The notes under the pieces: model-generated
Databases searched by the model: none
What the model was told of the DNA's origin: nothing
Seen by the model: the letters and a program-made list of their open reading frames with translations, nothing else
Part shown: piece by piece, positions 1 through 12,600 of the stretch
How positions within the stretch are numbered: the first letter of the stretch is position 1
Layout: each line of letters begins with the position of its first letter
Translations under genes and position numbers: made by a program
Assembly (NCBI GenBank): GCA_011009095.1
Contig: VTPC01000518.1
Span: forward strand, 192,695 to 256,694
Reading direction: 5' to 3'
Source of the DNA: Ignelater luminosus
Taxonomy: Eukaryota; Arthropoda; Insecta; Coleoptera; Elateridae
DNA length: 64,000 nt

Positions 1-420
1 GACTTATTTGTTGGTGGTTAATAAATCCTGACATGATATAGTATAAAAATTGTAAAATTACAGAATATAAAAATGATTTTGGAAAAAGTATTGTTTTCAG
101 ATGCTAGGTACATCCTGAACTTGGAAAACAGCATAATCAATGTATCTTCAAAACTTATTCCTATAATATCTTAAAAATATTTTTTTCAAAAATTGACAGT
201 AAAGGTATTGTGAAATAATCAAGAGAGAGGAAAACAGCAGTAAAGTTATCCTTTTTCTAAACAATCTTGTTATGCAACCAATGTTTATTAAAATAATGTA
301 CGTTCCTAATATTAAAAAGTGAACTTTAGTGCCTTCATATATAAAAATAATAATTATAAAATTAATTCTGGAGAAAAAGCGCAAAGATTTTAAATTTCTT
401 CGGTCTTATTGCTCTTTTTC

Positions 421-450
421 TATTGGTTCGGCATTTTGTTACGCTATTGG
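421..450. promoter_or_regulatory. Possible CCAAT-box pair upstream of the zinc-finger gene
   Basis: Two ATTGG words (422-426 and 446-450, CCAAT on the other strand) lie about 230-250 bases upstream of the start codon at 676, in a short stretch less AT-rich than its surroundings. Their spacing of 24 bases fits a proximal promoter, but no TATA box or initiator is clear. The rest of 1-675 shows nothing else I recognise. This is inference from motif and position only. Confidence 0.3.
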
Positions 451-675
451 CGGCATGCGCAGTTTTTAATGTATCCTCTAATATACAGCTCGACTGACAT
501 AAATTAACATTATTTATTGAAGCATCCTGTATATTATACTATTAGCGTTACGTAAAGCTTTGACGCAAGCGTACTTTAAAAGGTTAAATACCAGCGCCAA
601 AAGTATTACAAACATTGAAATATAACCTATACTTGTTTTGTTTGTGGTCATTTGAAGTGTTTTAATTATAGCAAA

Positions 676-3600
676 ATGAATAGTATTGACGAAGTAGACA
701 TACCCTCGATGTCCGATGTGAAGAAATGTTTAAAAGGTACAAATACTACACTCCTACATCTTCTTTTTATGAACAGCATCACCAAGCTTTATTACTTTTT
801 TATTGTAGAAGCTGGATCTTATGATGTTACTATGAGTGAAAGAGAAATGCTTGAGATCTATCAAGTTCTGAGACATTCAAGAAATACAGCTTGTGAGGAA
901 GATGAACAACGCAGAATCTTGCAGCAGGCAGAAGCCAATTATAAAGAACTTGAAGAACTGCGGAAAAATAGTGTTCCAGTAGAAAACGATGGTAAAGATG
1001 ATGATGCTTACATATTGGGAAGTTTTGGAGACATAGCAACCTGTAGCAGCAATGAAGAAAGAGATGACACGAAAGAAAAATCATTTTCTAGTGATACGTT
1101 TGATGTTGAACAAGAACTGCCTTCTACTACAATAGCTACAAAGTATTCGCAGGTTAATAAAAATGAAAAATCTAAACCTGAGGAAGTTGATTTTATAGAT
1201 GTGTTTGATTGTGTCCCAACTAAACACGGAGCTTTAAAACATATTCCTGTTAGTCCTCAGTATAATCCTCCATTTTATTGTAGCAGAAAAGTAACTGATA
1301 AAGAAATTAAAGAGAGAGCTCGCATGATTTATAGTTATCATTTAGCTTTGCATCGTATTTATGATAATTATCAAAGGCAATCAATATATCCTGCACCTTG
1401 GGGTAAAGCCATACAACCAACATTACGTTTTAATGGTAGTCTGTTAAAAAAAATAGAGAAATTAGAAGAAACGACACCTGCATTACGTAGTGACGCTGAA
1501 AATGTATACGAGTTTATGCAAGATTTAAAAAATGATAAAAATTCAGATGACGATTTTGAAACTTACACATCAAAATCAGGGCGTCAAACAAAGAGAAAAC
1601 TTTATGCTGAAGATCTTGATGACGACGATGAATTACATAAGAAAAGTAAATCTGCTACTGATGTTATGGAAGCAGATAGTGAATGGCTTGCGAAACGTAA
1701 ACCGGCAACAACTGCTGGAAATAATGATAAAAAACCAACCTCAGTTAGAAAAAGACGAAGTATAGGCACACTATCTAATGAGGAAATCATGAAACGGTCA
1801 AGATTATTTACAGATAATGGCACAAATTCGACGCGTACAGAGAAGATGTTTGATAAACTTACCGACGATGATCGTAAAAAGAAAGAAGTAGAGAGAGAGT
1901 TAGAAAAATTCAGTGACTCTTTAGCTCCATTAAGTGATGAAGAGAATGTAGAAAATATAGAACAAAGTCAAGAAATAGATATTGCAGATATTGTACATAT
2001 AGAAGAACCATTCACTAGACGAAGGATTGTTCCTCCAAGTCATGCAAGAAAACCAGGTATATTGTATGATGATTAATGTTGTGTGTCTTTGATTGCTTGT
2101 TATTAGCAAGGAGCGGTATCAATTAGTTGATGGTGCAGTAAAGTTGTCCATGTACTCAACTGCAGGTGCATATAAACATGTGCTTATTGATATTACTTGG
2201 TTGGGCAATCATATACATACAATTTTTGTAATTTAGTGGCATTGTTTATGTGAAACAATTTGTTTATCAGTGGATCGACGGATCTAGATGTCCTTTACCT
2301 GTATATATCTTACATGCACACATATTTTAGTAACTGTTGATGCAATTACGTTACCATGACATATCAACTAATCTCTGCTGTTCCTTGCTTATTAGCATAG
2401 CCGGGATGTCTTAGGTTGGAATTCAAAAAGTAACTCCCTCCAACGGCGTAGGTAGGTCATGCAATGCATGCGTTGCAATAGCCGCGTGTGTGAGACTGGT
2501 GGGAGGCAAAAGCTAAAACGTCCGGGCTTAACTTATTAGAGAAGGCAGTATGAATCATTGCTACAAAAACACAAAATGATTGCAGTTTAGTTGATTCTAT
2601 AGTACTTTTCTTTACATATAGAAAGCCATGTGACAGAGGACATACTATTGTAAATAAAACAAAACAAATTTGTTACGTTTTTGATTCATACAAATCTGTC
2701 AAACTGTCAGTTGCTTGTTATCCTGAACTGTCAAATAATCTTCCTTTCTATTAACAATTTCTAGCAAAGCAGAATATAATTCATTATAATAATTATGCCC
2801 AGGTTTTGTCGAACAGGTTCAAAAATCAATCTTAAGTGTTTTGAATTTCTTTTGACAAGAAAACGACATTAAAATTGTTTGGAATTTGATAATGTTGTGG
2901 CAGAAACAGCATTAGCTACAGGAGTAAGTGGGACCTCAATCTAAAGATTGAACAGAAATGGAATTACAAGCAACAAAACCCATTCCAAAATGATGAGTGA
3001 AAAGGTGAAATCAATAAAACCAATGACGTATTACTTTTTTTGCTTCAAGTTGTGTAATCTTCATATTATTGTTTAACTTAGGGCCGGTTGCACTGACAAA
3101 AGTTAAATACATTGGTTAAATTGACTAACTTTGGTTAGTTAATTAGGGTTAATATTCCTTAACCGAGATTAAAGTTTTCCTGTTGCATCAACACTTTTTT
3201 AGTTTAGTTAGTTAACTCATGATCAAGGGTGTTTAAACAGTGACATCAGTGTAGGTATACATCTGTTTATGACGTTACGCGATACTATTGGTTATAACAA
3301 AACGTGTTTCGCACGTGCGCCTTTCGGTCTCGAGGTTATTTTATTTTCTGTTTAGTCGCAGATTACCATATGTTCAGTTCAGTAATCATGGCAGAAAGCA
3401 TGTGCTCTGAAAAACGCGAAAGATCAGCCAATTTTACACAAGCCGATAAAGAGCATTTGATGCAACTTGTATTAGATAAATATTTTGGAATTGTCGAATC
3501 AAAAAAGACAGATGCAGTTAGTATAAGGCACAAAAACCAGGCTTGGGAAGAGCTAAGTAAGGTGTTTAATGCTGCGACTCAAAACTGTTATCAGTCTGGA

Positions 3601-6600
3601 GTGCAACTAAAATGACTGTATTCAAATATTAAAAAGAAACTCAGGAAAGAGAATGCAAATGACAAAGTGAGTAAATATATTTTTTTAAAATATTTATTTA
3701 TTTATGTGTAGTTAGTTAGGCTACTCTTGTTACACCTGTAATGTATTTGTTAAAATTAATTATTAAGATGATTAGACCAAAGTAGAGTAAAGTAAAATAA
3801 AATATATTTAGTTTTAATATGCTTTTAATCGAGCACAAAATAACACACACGACACAGTTTTATATTATGTCAAATTATTTTACATACTGTTATCCACTAG
3901 ATAATTATAAATTTTCTCAACACTCCCCTAAATTTATAATTATTCATTTGAGTAAACAATAAACACAATATTGTCAATGTTTTACAAAAAAATCAAAAAG
4001 GAATTATACATTATACATAAATCAAAGAAGTATTATGCGATTCAACAGAAGTTTCAAAATCATCAAAAAAAACAAACATTAAAATTACAATTCTACAATG
4101 CTCATAATTTTATTTACATTTGCTTCAAAATGACGCGGATTAGGTTTAGTAAAAATATCTGCTATTTGCATTTCAGAAGGACAATATTTTACATTAATAT
4201 TCTTTTCATTTAGATTTTCAGTTACAAACTTAAATTTCGTATCTATATGTTTTGACCTTTTGAAACTGCTATTATTTTTGAGCAATTTAATCGCACTTTG
4301 GTTATCAACATTCAAATTCACTAGAACAATTTTATTTGTTAATCCTTTGAACAAAGCTTTCAAAAATAACACTTCCTTCACACACTCATTTGCTGCAATG
4401 AACTCACTTTCAGCAGTACTCAGTGACACTAATGGTTGGCGTCGTGTTGCCCATGAAACAGGTCCACCTCCAAACATCGTCAGGTAGCCAGATGTGCTCC
4501 TTCGGGTTTCTGGATCGTTTGCATAATCCGCATCACTGTATGCTTCAATGGTGAAAGAGTAATGGTTGGCATAATACCTTATTCCCATATTTTTAGTGCC
4601 TTGCAGATATCTAAATATTCTTTTTAGTTTCTGAACATCCAGCTCTGTGGGTTTGCTCATATTGCGTGAGACAATATTGACAGCATAAGCAATATCAGGT
4701 CTAGATCTGTTAGCCAGGTACAAGAGGCTGCCATCTAACCGCTTGTTTTGATCTCTTCTTTTCCATTTTCTATTACTGAAGGTGTTTGGACAGGTTTGCA
4801 GAATTCCATGTTGTACTGCTTTAAAATTTTAGTGATGTAATTTGTTTGATGTAAAATAACAGATGCCTTTTCCTTTAATATCTGAAATCCTACAAAATTT
4901 TCTGGTTTGTCCATTTTCTTGATTTCAAATTCTGATTGCAGTTTATTTAAAAGATCATTAGCTTTATCTTCAGAATCAGAAATGACCAATCCATCATTTG
5001 CCCATATAGCTAAAAATAGGTCACTTGTTAAATTTTTGAACACTGATTTATCTGCTATCAATTGATTTAACCCATTTTTCTTTAAGAAATCAACTAGTCT
5101 TTTATTCCACTGGAATGGTGCCTGTTTGAGCCCATACAAAGATTTTTTTAGTTTACAGACATATCCAAGTTTTTCCTCGTATCCTTCTGGTAAAGAAATA
5201 TAAAGATCTTCTTCTAAATTCCCATATAAAAAAGCCGTTTTAATGTCAAACTGTTTCATTATCATTTTCTTGGATGCAGCGTAAGCTATTAAAAGTCTAA
5301 GAGTACTCACAGAGACTACTGGACTGAACGTTTCGTCGTAGTCTTCTTCTTTCTGTTCACATCCTCTTACAACGAGTCTGGCTTTGTGGTTACCATTTTC
5401 CTTTATTTTAAAGATCCATCTGCTTGACAACAGCTTAGTTTTAAACAAGATCTTTTTTAACAAATTCAAAACATTTTTCTCAAGAGATTGTTTTTCTTCA
5501 TTGATTGCTTTTTTCCACGCTTCTTTTTCTCTTCCTTCAACTGTTTCCTTAAAGCAAAGCATATCACCTTTATTGAACTTTTGTTCTTGGGCAAAATTGA
5601 GTTGATAGTCTGAGAGCTTAATGGGTGGTTTTATAGTAGATCGTTCCCTCAGAACTCTTCTTTCATTTAAAACCGGTAGTTCTATCTGGCCGATTTCCCT
5701 ATTCTGGTCGAGCTCTTCTTGTAGTTTCTTTTCTTCTTGGATTTACGGTTCATTAATAACTTGATTTTCTCCCTCATGTGGATCTTGAGTGTCAACGTCA
5801 GAATCGCTGTCTGAAAATAAATTTTCATCATAAAGGTATACTACGTGTTCAGGTTCTGTAGAACACGGAGTTTCTTTTTCTTCTGCCTTATGAGGTCTAA
5901 ATATTACATTTCTTGCTATTTCTATGCAGTTGGTGCTTGGATAGTAAATTTTGTAACCCTTTTTATCTTCTTCGTAACCTACAAAAATACCCATTTTACT
6001 CTTGGAATCCCATTTTCTTCTTAATTGTTTAGGTATGTGTACAAAAGCATCTGAACCAAAAATCTCAAGTCTAGAAAGATCTGGTTTAATACCATACCAC
6101 ATTTCAAAAGGAGTTTTATTAGCTGTATAGCTAGTACTACTCCTGTTGAGGACATAGACAGCTGTGTTCACCGCTTCTGCCCACAACCTTTTGTCAAGGT
6201 TTTTAGACATTATCATACTTCGAGCTGATTGAACGATTGTACGATTTTCTCTCTCTATTTTTCCTGCCTGTTCAGGGCAATAGCTCATGGTGGTTTGGTG
6301 TCGAACTCCATAGGTTTTTAATAACTCTCCTACCTCTTTATTTTTTAATTCTGTCCCGTTATCAGATCTGAAAACTTTTACCGTTTTATTTGTTTGGTTT
6401 TGGGCTACAGCAAAAAATTCTTTCAGTTTTTCAGCAGTTTCACTTTTGTGCTTCAAGAAATAGACAATCCTAAACTTACTGTAGTGATCTTTCAAAAGCA
6501 GAAAGTATTTTGAGCCTCCAACGCTTGGGACTTCCATAGTCCCACAAAGGTCTGTGCTTATTGTATTACATAGTTCATTGACCTCTGTTGTACTAATTCT

Positions 6601-9600
6601 GAATGGTTGTCTGCATTGTCTTCCTTGCAAACAATATTTGCAAAAGGCATTTTTATCATCTTTAAATTCAATATTTAATGATTTTAATAAGGATCTCACA
6701 TGTTGGAAATTCTGATGAGCAAGACGCTCATGCCAATCTTGAATGGATTGAATTCCATTTGCATAACCAGCTAATAAATTATTTTCTTCACAATCACGAT
6801 TATTTCACCTTTGACAGTTACAGTCACCTGTATATCACCTATACCTTTAGCCTCAAGTAGCCTGCTATCTACAATTTTAACTAAGTTATTGCTTGAAGTG
6901 TACGGAGTATAATGTGAAAAGTATTTTATATGTGATGTCATGTGACTATTACATCCTGAAACTAGGTACCATTTTTCTACAGTTTCAGTATTAGATAAGT
7001 TTTCATTGAACATCGTCATACCTATTAATGCATTTCTATGAGGTGCTTTAGTCCTCTGTTGTGGGAACATTGGCGTTTGTGCAAACTTACTGTTTTTAGT
7101 TGGGTGATTTCTTTTATAAATAGAATATGAATTAGACGATTTATTATAATTAGTATTATTGTTTTTGTTGCAGAAGAAACAATTTTCTGATTTATGATTG
7201 TCTTTCCGACAAATGACACAAAATTCTTTTCTGGCATACAGAGCCATATTACCGCTATTATTTTGATTTTGTTTTCGTTCGAGCATTCGCTTTTCCTCGT
7301 CATTAGCCTGGATGTTAAATTATTTAGATTTTGATTAGCAGAAGGGACACTGTCCCATGCCGATACAAAATGTTGAAAGCGTCTTGGCAGTGAAATAATT
7401 ATTCTTGCCATTACCATGGCTTCAGAGATACACTCCCCCGTTTCCTTTATTACTAAAGTAGTCAAGTTTGATATATGCATTGCTATATCTTTCGATTTGT
7501 CATATTTAAATGAAAAAAACTGACCCTGGAGAATTTGCAGTGACATTTCTGTGCTTTGTTCATATATAGATTTTAATTTTTAACTTTTATTTTAATTTTA
7601 ATGAGCAACAAACATAATCCCGCAAAATTGAAAAACGAGTTTTAATTGTTTTTAATTTTTAACACTTCCGAACCACTTTTATAATCTTCTTTAAAGTTTA
7701 TAATAACCACGGATCTGCTATCATGTTAAAATTAATTATTAAGATGATTAGACCAAAGTAGAGTAAAGTAAAATAAAATATATTTAGTTTTAATATGCTT
7801 TTAATCGAGCACAAAATAACACACACAACACAGTTTTATGTTATGTCAAATTAAATTATTTTACATACTGTTACCCACTAGATAATTATAAATTTTCTCA
7901 ACAGTATTTTACAGGTTGAAGTGTACAAAATAGGTGGTGGAAGGAAGCAACCTATAAAGATAGATGATACAAAGGCACAATTGCCTAGCCTGCTGCAACC
8001 ACAAATAGCACCTTTTCCAAATCGTTTTGACAGCTCAGCCAATTATATAATAGAAGGTAAGGATTATTAACTAAAAATGTTATTGATAACTTTTTACTTC
8101 ATTATATAAACATTATTATAAAGCACTCAAACCTGCATGTTATATACCTATATATATATATTAATTTTCTTAATTTAAAATTTAATCCTAATATTTTATT
8201 ATCCGTGAAATATTAAGCATATAATTGTTTCAGTTTATTATAATTAAGAATTGCATGAAATGTACTTGAGAAGAATTTAATACACAATGCCACTAAGAAT
8301 ATATTCAAATATTAGGGATACATACAATAACACATTTTATTTTCTTTTTCAGATAATATTGATATTGTGGTCGAAGATCTAAAGAATGCTTCCACAGAAG
8401 AGATGGTGCCCACTGTGGAAGTACCAACTTGCAGTACAATCCTTGACCCACTTGAGAGCACCCATGATGATGCCCTCGAACTGGTTGCAGAAGTATTACC
8501 AGCACCCAACAACTGTGTTGTTTCGTCTGAAAAGGAAGCTCCAACTCCATAAAAACGGCAAACAAAAAAAAGAACAATAAGGGATGTTTACAACAATATA
8601 CAATCGTTTACAGAAATGAAGAAATCTAAAGTTGTAAACAATTGTGACAAAACAAAACTGGAGATTGAAATTTTAAAATTGAAAAAGAAAAAGAGGAACA
8701 GGCTTTAAGAGTAGAAAAGCTTAAAGTGCAACAAGAAGAAATTAAATTAAAGCAAGAGGAAGAGAAGCTTAGGCAGGAACAAATTAATGTACAGTTAAAA
8801 GAATTAGAATTAAAATGTAAATTAAATGAAATAAAGTAATTTTATATAGTTTAAGGGTAGTTATTATTGTAATTATAATAAATACATGCAAAAACTTATT
8901 GATGAAACAAAAATTGGTGATTTTTAAATTTTTTATTAAATAGCCATTTCAAATGCTTGTTGAGAGAACACAGTATTTATTAAAGCAGTTCTTGCAGGAA
9001 TATTGTTTTCTTCAACTGCTATAACTTCAATATTGCAAAGTTATGTAGCACTGCTGTTGCTGTTATAATATCGACAACTTTTTGTGGTGATAACTGCATC
9101 CCTACTGAAAAGCAAGGAAACCTTCTTTTCTAAACTCTGAATGCTCTTTCTATGACATTCCTGGTTTGAATGTGGGCATTATTATACTGTATTTTAGGAG
9201 GTGTAACTGGATTCAACAAAGGTGTTAATAAATATGATTTACAGGCATAACTATTGTCTCCTAACAGCCATCCATGTAAAAATTCTCTGGTTTCAAATTT
9301 AGCTCTCAAAGAACTGGTATTAAAAATTGTTCTGTCATGTACGGAACCATGCCATCGAGCTACTATATCCACAAATCGAAGGTTTGCATCACATACAGCT
9401 TGTGTATTTATTGAAAACCAGCATTTACGATTTCTGTATAATTTCCCATTGTCACCCCCCAGGGAAATAATCTTGACATGAGTGCAATCAATTGCTCCTA
9501 TTATCCTTATATTATAAAATTCAGCCATTGATGTCAAAATTTCTTCTTGATTTTGGGGCATATGTATAAAATCTGCACATCTACTGGCAATTCTTTCTGT

Positions 9601-12600
9601 TATTCTGGGAATTATACGAGAAACCGTGGATTTATGTATATTAAAATGATCAGCTGCTGTTTGCTGAAAACATCCTGTTGCATAAAATCTCAAAGTTATT
9701 AATAACTGGTTCATTGCTGACAAAGGAAAGTTCCTGTTTGATAATGGTTCCAGTTCATTAATAAGAAAAATGTCTAGCATTTGTTGCACAGCTTCTTTGG
9801 AGAATCTGTACCTCGCTTTGAAATCGACATTATCATATACCTCTAAAGGTTTGGTTTTTGTACAGTATGCTTTAGGTCGAGGCAGCATTTGTACAAGCTG
9901 CAGCATTTAATCTTCTGATGATGATTCGGATGAATCAGATAACATTTTCAGATACCTAAAAACGATGAAACATTAAACAACAATATAGTATAATGCAAAA
10001 GATTTAATGAAACTAGCTTTATTGAAGTTTTATTAACTTATTAACTACTTACAGTAATATTCTTTAATATTCACTAGATGTAAACAATATAATTGGTGTT
10101 TTTTAGTGTAGTAATACGTCAAATTTCACCGCCTATCACTTTTAACCTCAGTTAACATGTGCTAAACCAGCAACCGCTGCAAGTACAACAGAACTTTCCT
10201 TAACTGTGGGTTGTGTAACTAAAGTCAGCCACAATGCATTTAACCAAGGTTGGTGCAACTGGCCCTTACTCTTGTAGCTGGTGTTGTTATTATTTATTTC
10301 ATTCCAAGTTACTTTGTGGAACTCGATGTTAAAAAAATTGTAAGTGATATTATTGCTAAGGTATTGTTAAATGCTGAAGACAACTTGATGATTGTCTTTT
10401 TAAGTTAGCATTATTATGCGTTCACAGTTTTTTTGCATGAGGGTTGGCCATGAATCTTTTTTTTTATTAGTTTGTACGTAATAGGTATTTTAATTGTTAT
10501 TTCGTTGTATAGCTTGGATAACCTCAAAACTAATCACTCTCACTGCACAGAATAGAACCTTGTTGCCTATTTGAAATAGGAATATTTAAACAGTTAGTAT
10601 GTCTTCTCGCAAATAGATTATTCTCATAACAATTTGATATTGTTAACTAACTATGAAAAGACCGAATCTATAATTTACTAAACTGAAGACAAAAATTACT
10701 AAAGATGTTGATTCCATTTTATATAAAATATAAAACTGACTACATTGCGTTTGTAGGTGTTCTGTTCATTGAACTCTATACGATTACTGAAAAGCTGGCA
10801 CTATACCAATTCAAAGCTGAAAGTCGTGCTCGGGTGTTAGAGTAGCACAGACATTCGAAGGGGGGTGGTTTGCTCTTTTTTACCCATTGGTAACCGGTTA
10901 GGTGTTTGGCAGTTTTAAGTCGTTTAATTGTTCGTTAGGTATTTATATTTTTTTATTTATTTATTTCTCGTGTATTCAAGTGAAGTTTAGTCTTTCATAT
11001 AAAAAAGAAATATAGAAATCATAATGGTGAAGTATTGCTGTGCTTATGGATGCACAAATGAGTGGATGCCAGGAGGAAATACCACGTTTCACAAGTATGT
11101 TATATTTTCAGTATTGGATTAAGAATATATTGTCATTTTTATTCATTATTATGAGCTGATAAGTATATAGAATATTTTATTTATAGAGTCCACATAAAAG
11201 ACCTGATCTGCTAAAGTTATGGATACATTCTCTTCGATGTGAAGATTTCAAACCTTCACTAACTACTGTTATATGTAGCGCTCATTTTACAAAGAATGAT
11301 TATTTAGAATCAGGTGGAAATAAAAAGCTTTTAAAAAAAGACGCTGTCCCATCTGTTTTTAATTTTCTCCAACATCTACAAAGGAAGACTTCTTCGAGAA
11401 GAATTATTTTGCAACACACAGAAGTAAGTTTCAGTAACAGATTTAGTAGTATTCTGAACATAATGTATGTTTCCTAGGAACCAATGGACACTTCCTGCAA
11501 TGAAGTTGTTGAAGATTCTTGTTCACCCAAAAGAACTTCCGATATATGTACACAGACACCAAATTTTATATCCAAATCTGAGGCATATTTAAAAATGAAA
11601 AGTAAATTAAAAAATGTTAAACAAAAAGTGAAACGAAGGGACACAAAAATTAAAAACATGAACGACTTAATAAAACATTTGGAAATTAATAATAAATCTT
11701 CAATCACCCTTGAAGAAATTTTGGCAAATAATTTTCAAGGTTTTCCTCTAGATTTATTTAAAAATGAATCTGTCAATTCTAAATGTGCAAAAAGCCAGAG
11801 AAAATATTTAAAAGAAATGCAAGAATTTGTTCTTACTTTTTACTTTTATTTTCCCAAGGCTTACCATTTTGTTAGTAATAAACTTTGCCTTCCTCACAGT
11901 AGCACAATTAGAAAGTGGTTGTTGTCAGTTAATTGTGAAGTTGGTTTTTTAACTGAAGTTTTTGAATTTTTAAGCAGGAAAATCAGAAGCCTGATAGTTT
12001 GTACCTAAAAGAGATTGCATTAATCTTTGATTTAATGGCCATAAACTTGTGTATGATAAAAAAAATGATTGGTATTGTGGTTACGTAAATTTAGGAGGTA
12101 TTGCAAACAATGAGAGTGAAGAAATGACTACAGAAGCTCTAGTCTTCCAGATAGTCTCCTATAAAAAAAACTTAAATATTCAATTGCTTATTTTTTGGTA
12201 AATAAGGTAATAGCTGATCTTCAAAAACAGTTTATTTTATTAGCGATTGACAAATTATATGAAATTGGCATTAAGGTAAGGTCAATTACTTGTGACGGCT
12301 GCGCAACTAATATGTCAACCTTTAGACTTTTGGGATGTAATTTGTCTCCAGACAACATGATTACTAAATTTTATAGCCCAAAAAACAATAATATAGGTAT
12401 TTATTGCATTTTAGATCTGTGTCATGCTTTAAAACTTGTGAAATGCATTTGCAGAAATTTCAATATCTTCTCGAAATTCCTTTTAAATATATTGAAAAGT
12501 TACATGCGTTGCAAGATTAGGAGGACTTAAAATTTGCAAATTCGTTATTAACTGCCCATATAAACTTTCATAAAAAAAAATCAACTTGTGATTGGCAGCG

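Larger units (their letters stand above)
3748..7903 (-). mobile_element. Ty1/copia LTR retrotransposon inserted in Harbinger
   Basis: A 4156-bp element bounded by LTRs at 3748-3922 and 7724-7903, both starting TG and ending CA, and flanked by perfect 5-bp duplications GTATT (3743-3747 and 7904-7908). Coding runs on the minus strand in the copia order gag, protease, integrase, reverse transcriptase, RNase H. A purine run (AGGGGAG on the minus strand, complement of 3923-3929) next to the left LTR fits a polypurine tract. The frame is broken several times, so it is non-autonomous now. Confidence 0.96.
3388..8839 (+). pseudogene. Harbinger Myb/SANT-like DNA-binding protein (ORF1), broken and split by copia
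   Basis: Three exons can be followed: 3388-3666, 7915-8056 and 8353-8839. Exon 1 has the Myb/SANT-like region of Harbinger accessory proteins (FTQADKEHLMQLV, then NQAWEELSKVFN). Exon 3 ends in a long charged coiled-coil-like tail rich in K, E, Q and L. Splice signals are clear (GTGAGT at 3667, TTTTACAG before 7915, GTAAGG after 8056, TTTTTCAG before 8353) and phases agree. Lesions: an in-frame TGA at 3613-3615, an in-frame TAA at 8550-8552 and a frameshift near 8700. The copia element lies wholly inside intron 1. In active elements this protein helps import the transposase and bind the ends; here it is dead. Confidence 0.85.
3081..10265. mobile_element. PIF/Harbinger DNA transposon, interrupted by a copia element
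   Basis: The left end starts GGGCCGGTTGCACTGACAAA (3081). The right end, read on the complement from 10265, starts GGGCCAGTTGCACCAACCTT. Both go on to a GTTAAAT(A/G)CATTG block, so terminal inverted repeats of about 40 bp are visible. The flanks are TTA at 3078-3080 and 10266-10268, the 3-bp target duplication typical of this superfamily. The element carries the two expected genes: a Myb/SANT-like DNA-binding protein on + and a DDE transposase on -. Both are broken. Without the copia insertion (3748-7903) the element is about 3.0 kb. Confidence 0.93.

Noticed and set aside
652..675. Start of the zinc-finger gene at TTG 652
   Set aside because: No ATG; the ATG at 676 has a good context and begins the charged N-terminus.
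3304..3387. Upstream extension of the Harbinger ORF1 frame
   Set aside because: It depends on a non-ATG start; the ATG at 3388 directly precedes the conserved part.
8305..8577. Minus open frames of 90 and 66 codons
   Set aside because: They are the complement of exon 3 of the Harbinger DNA-binding gene.
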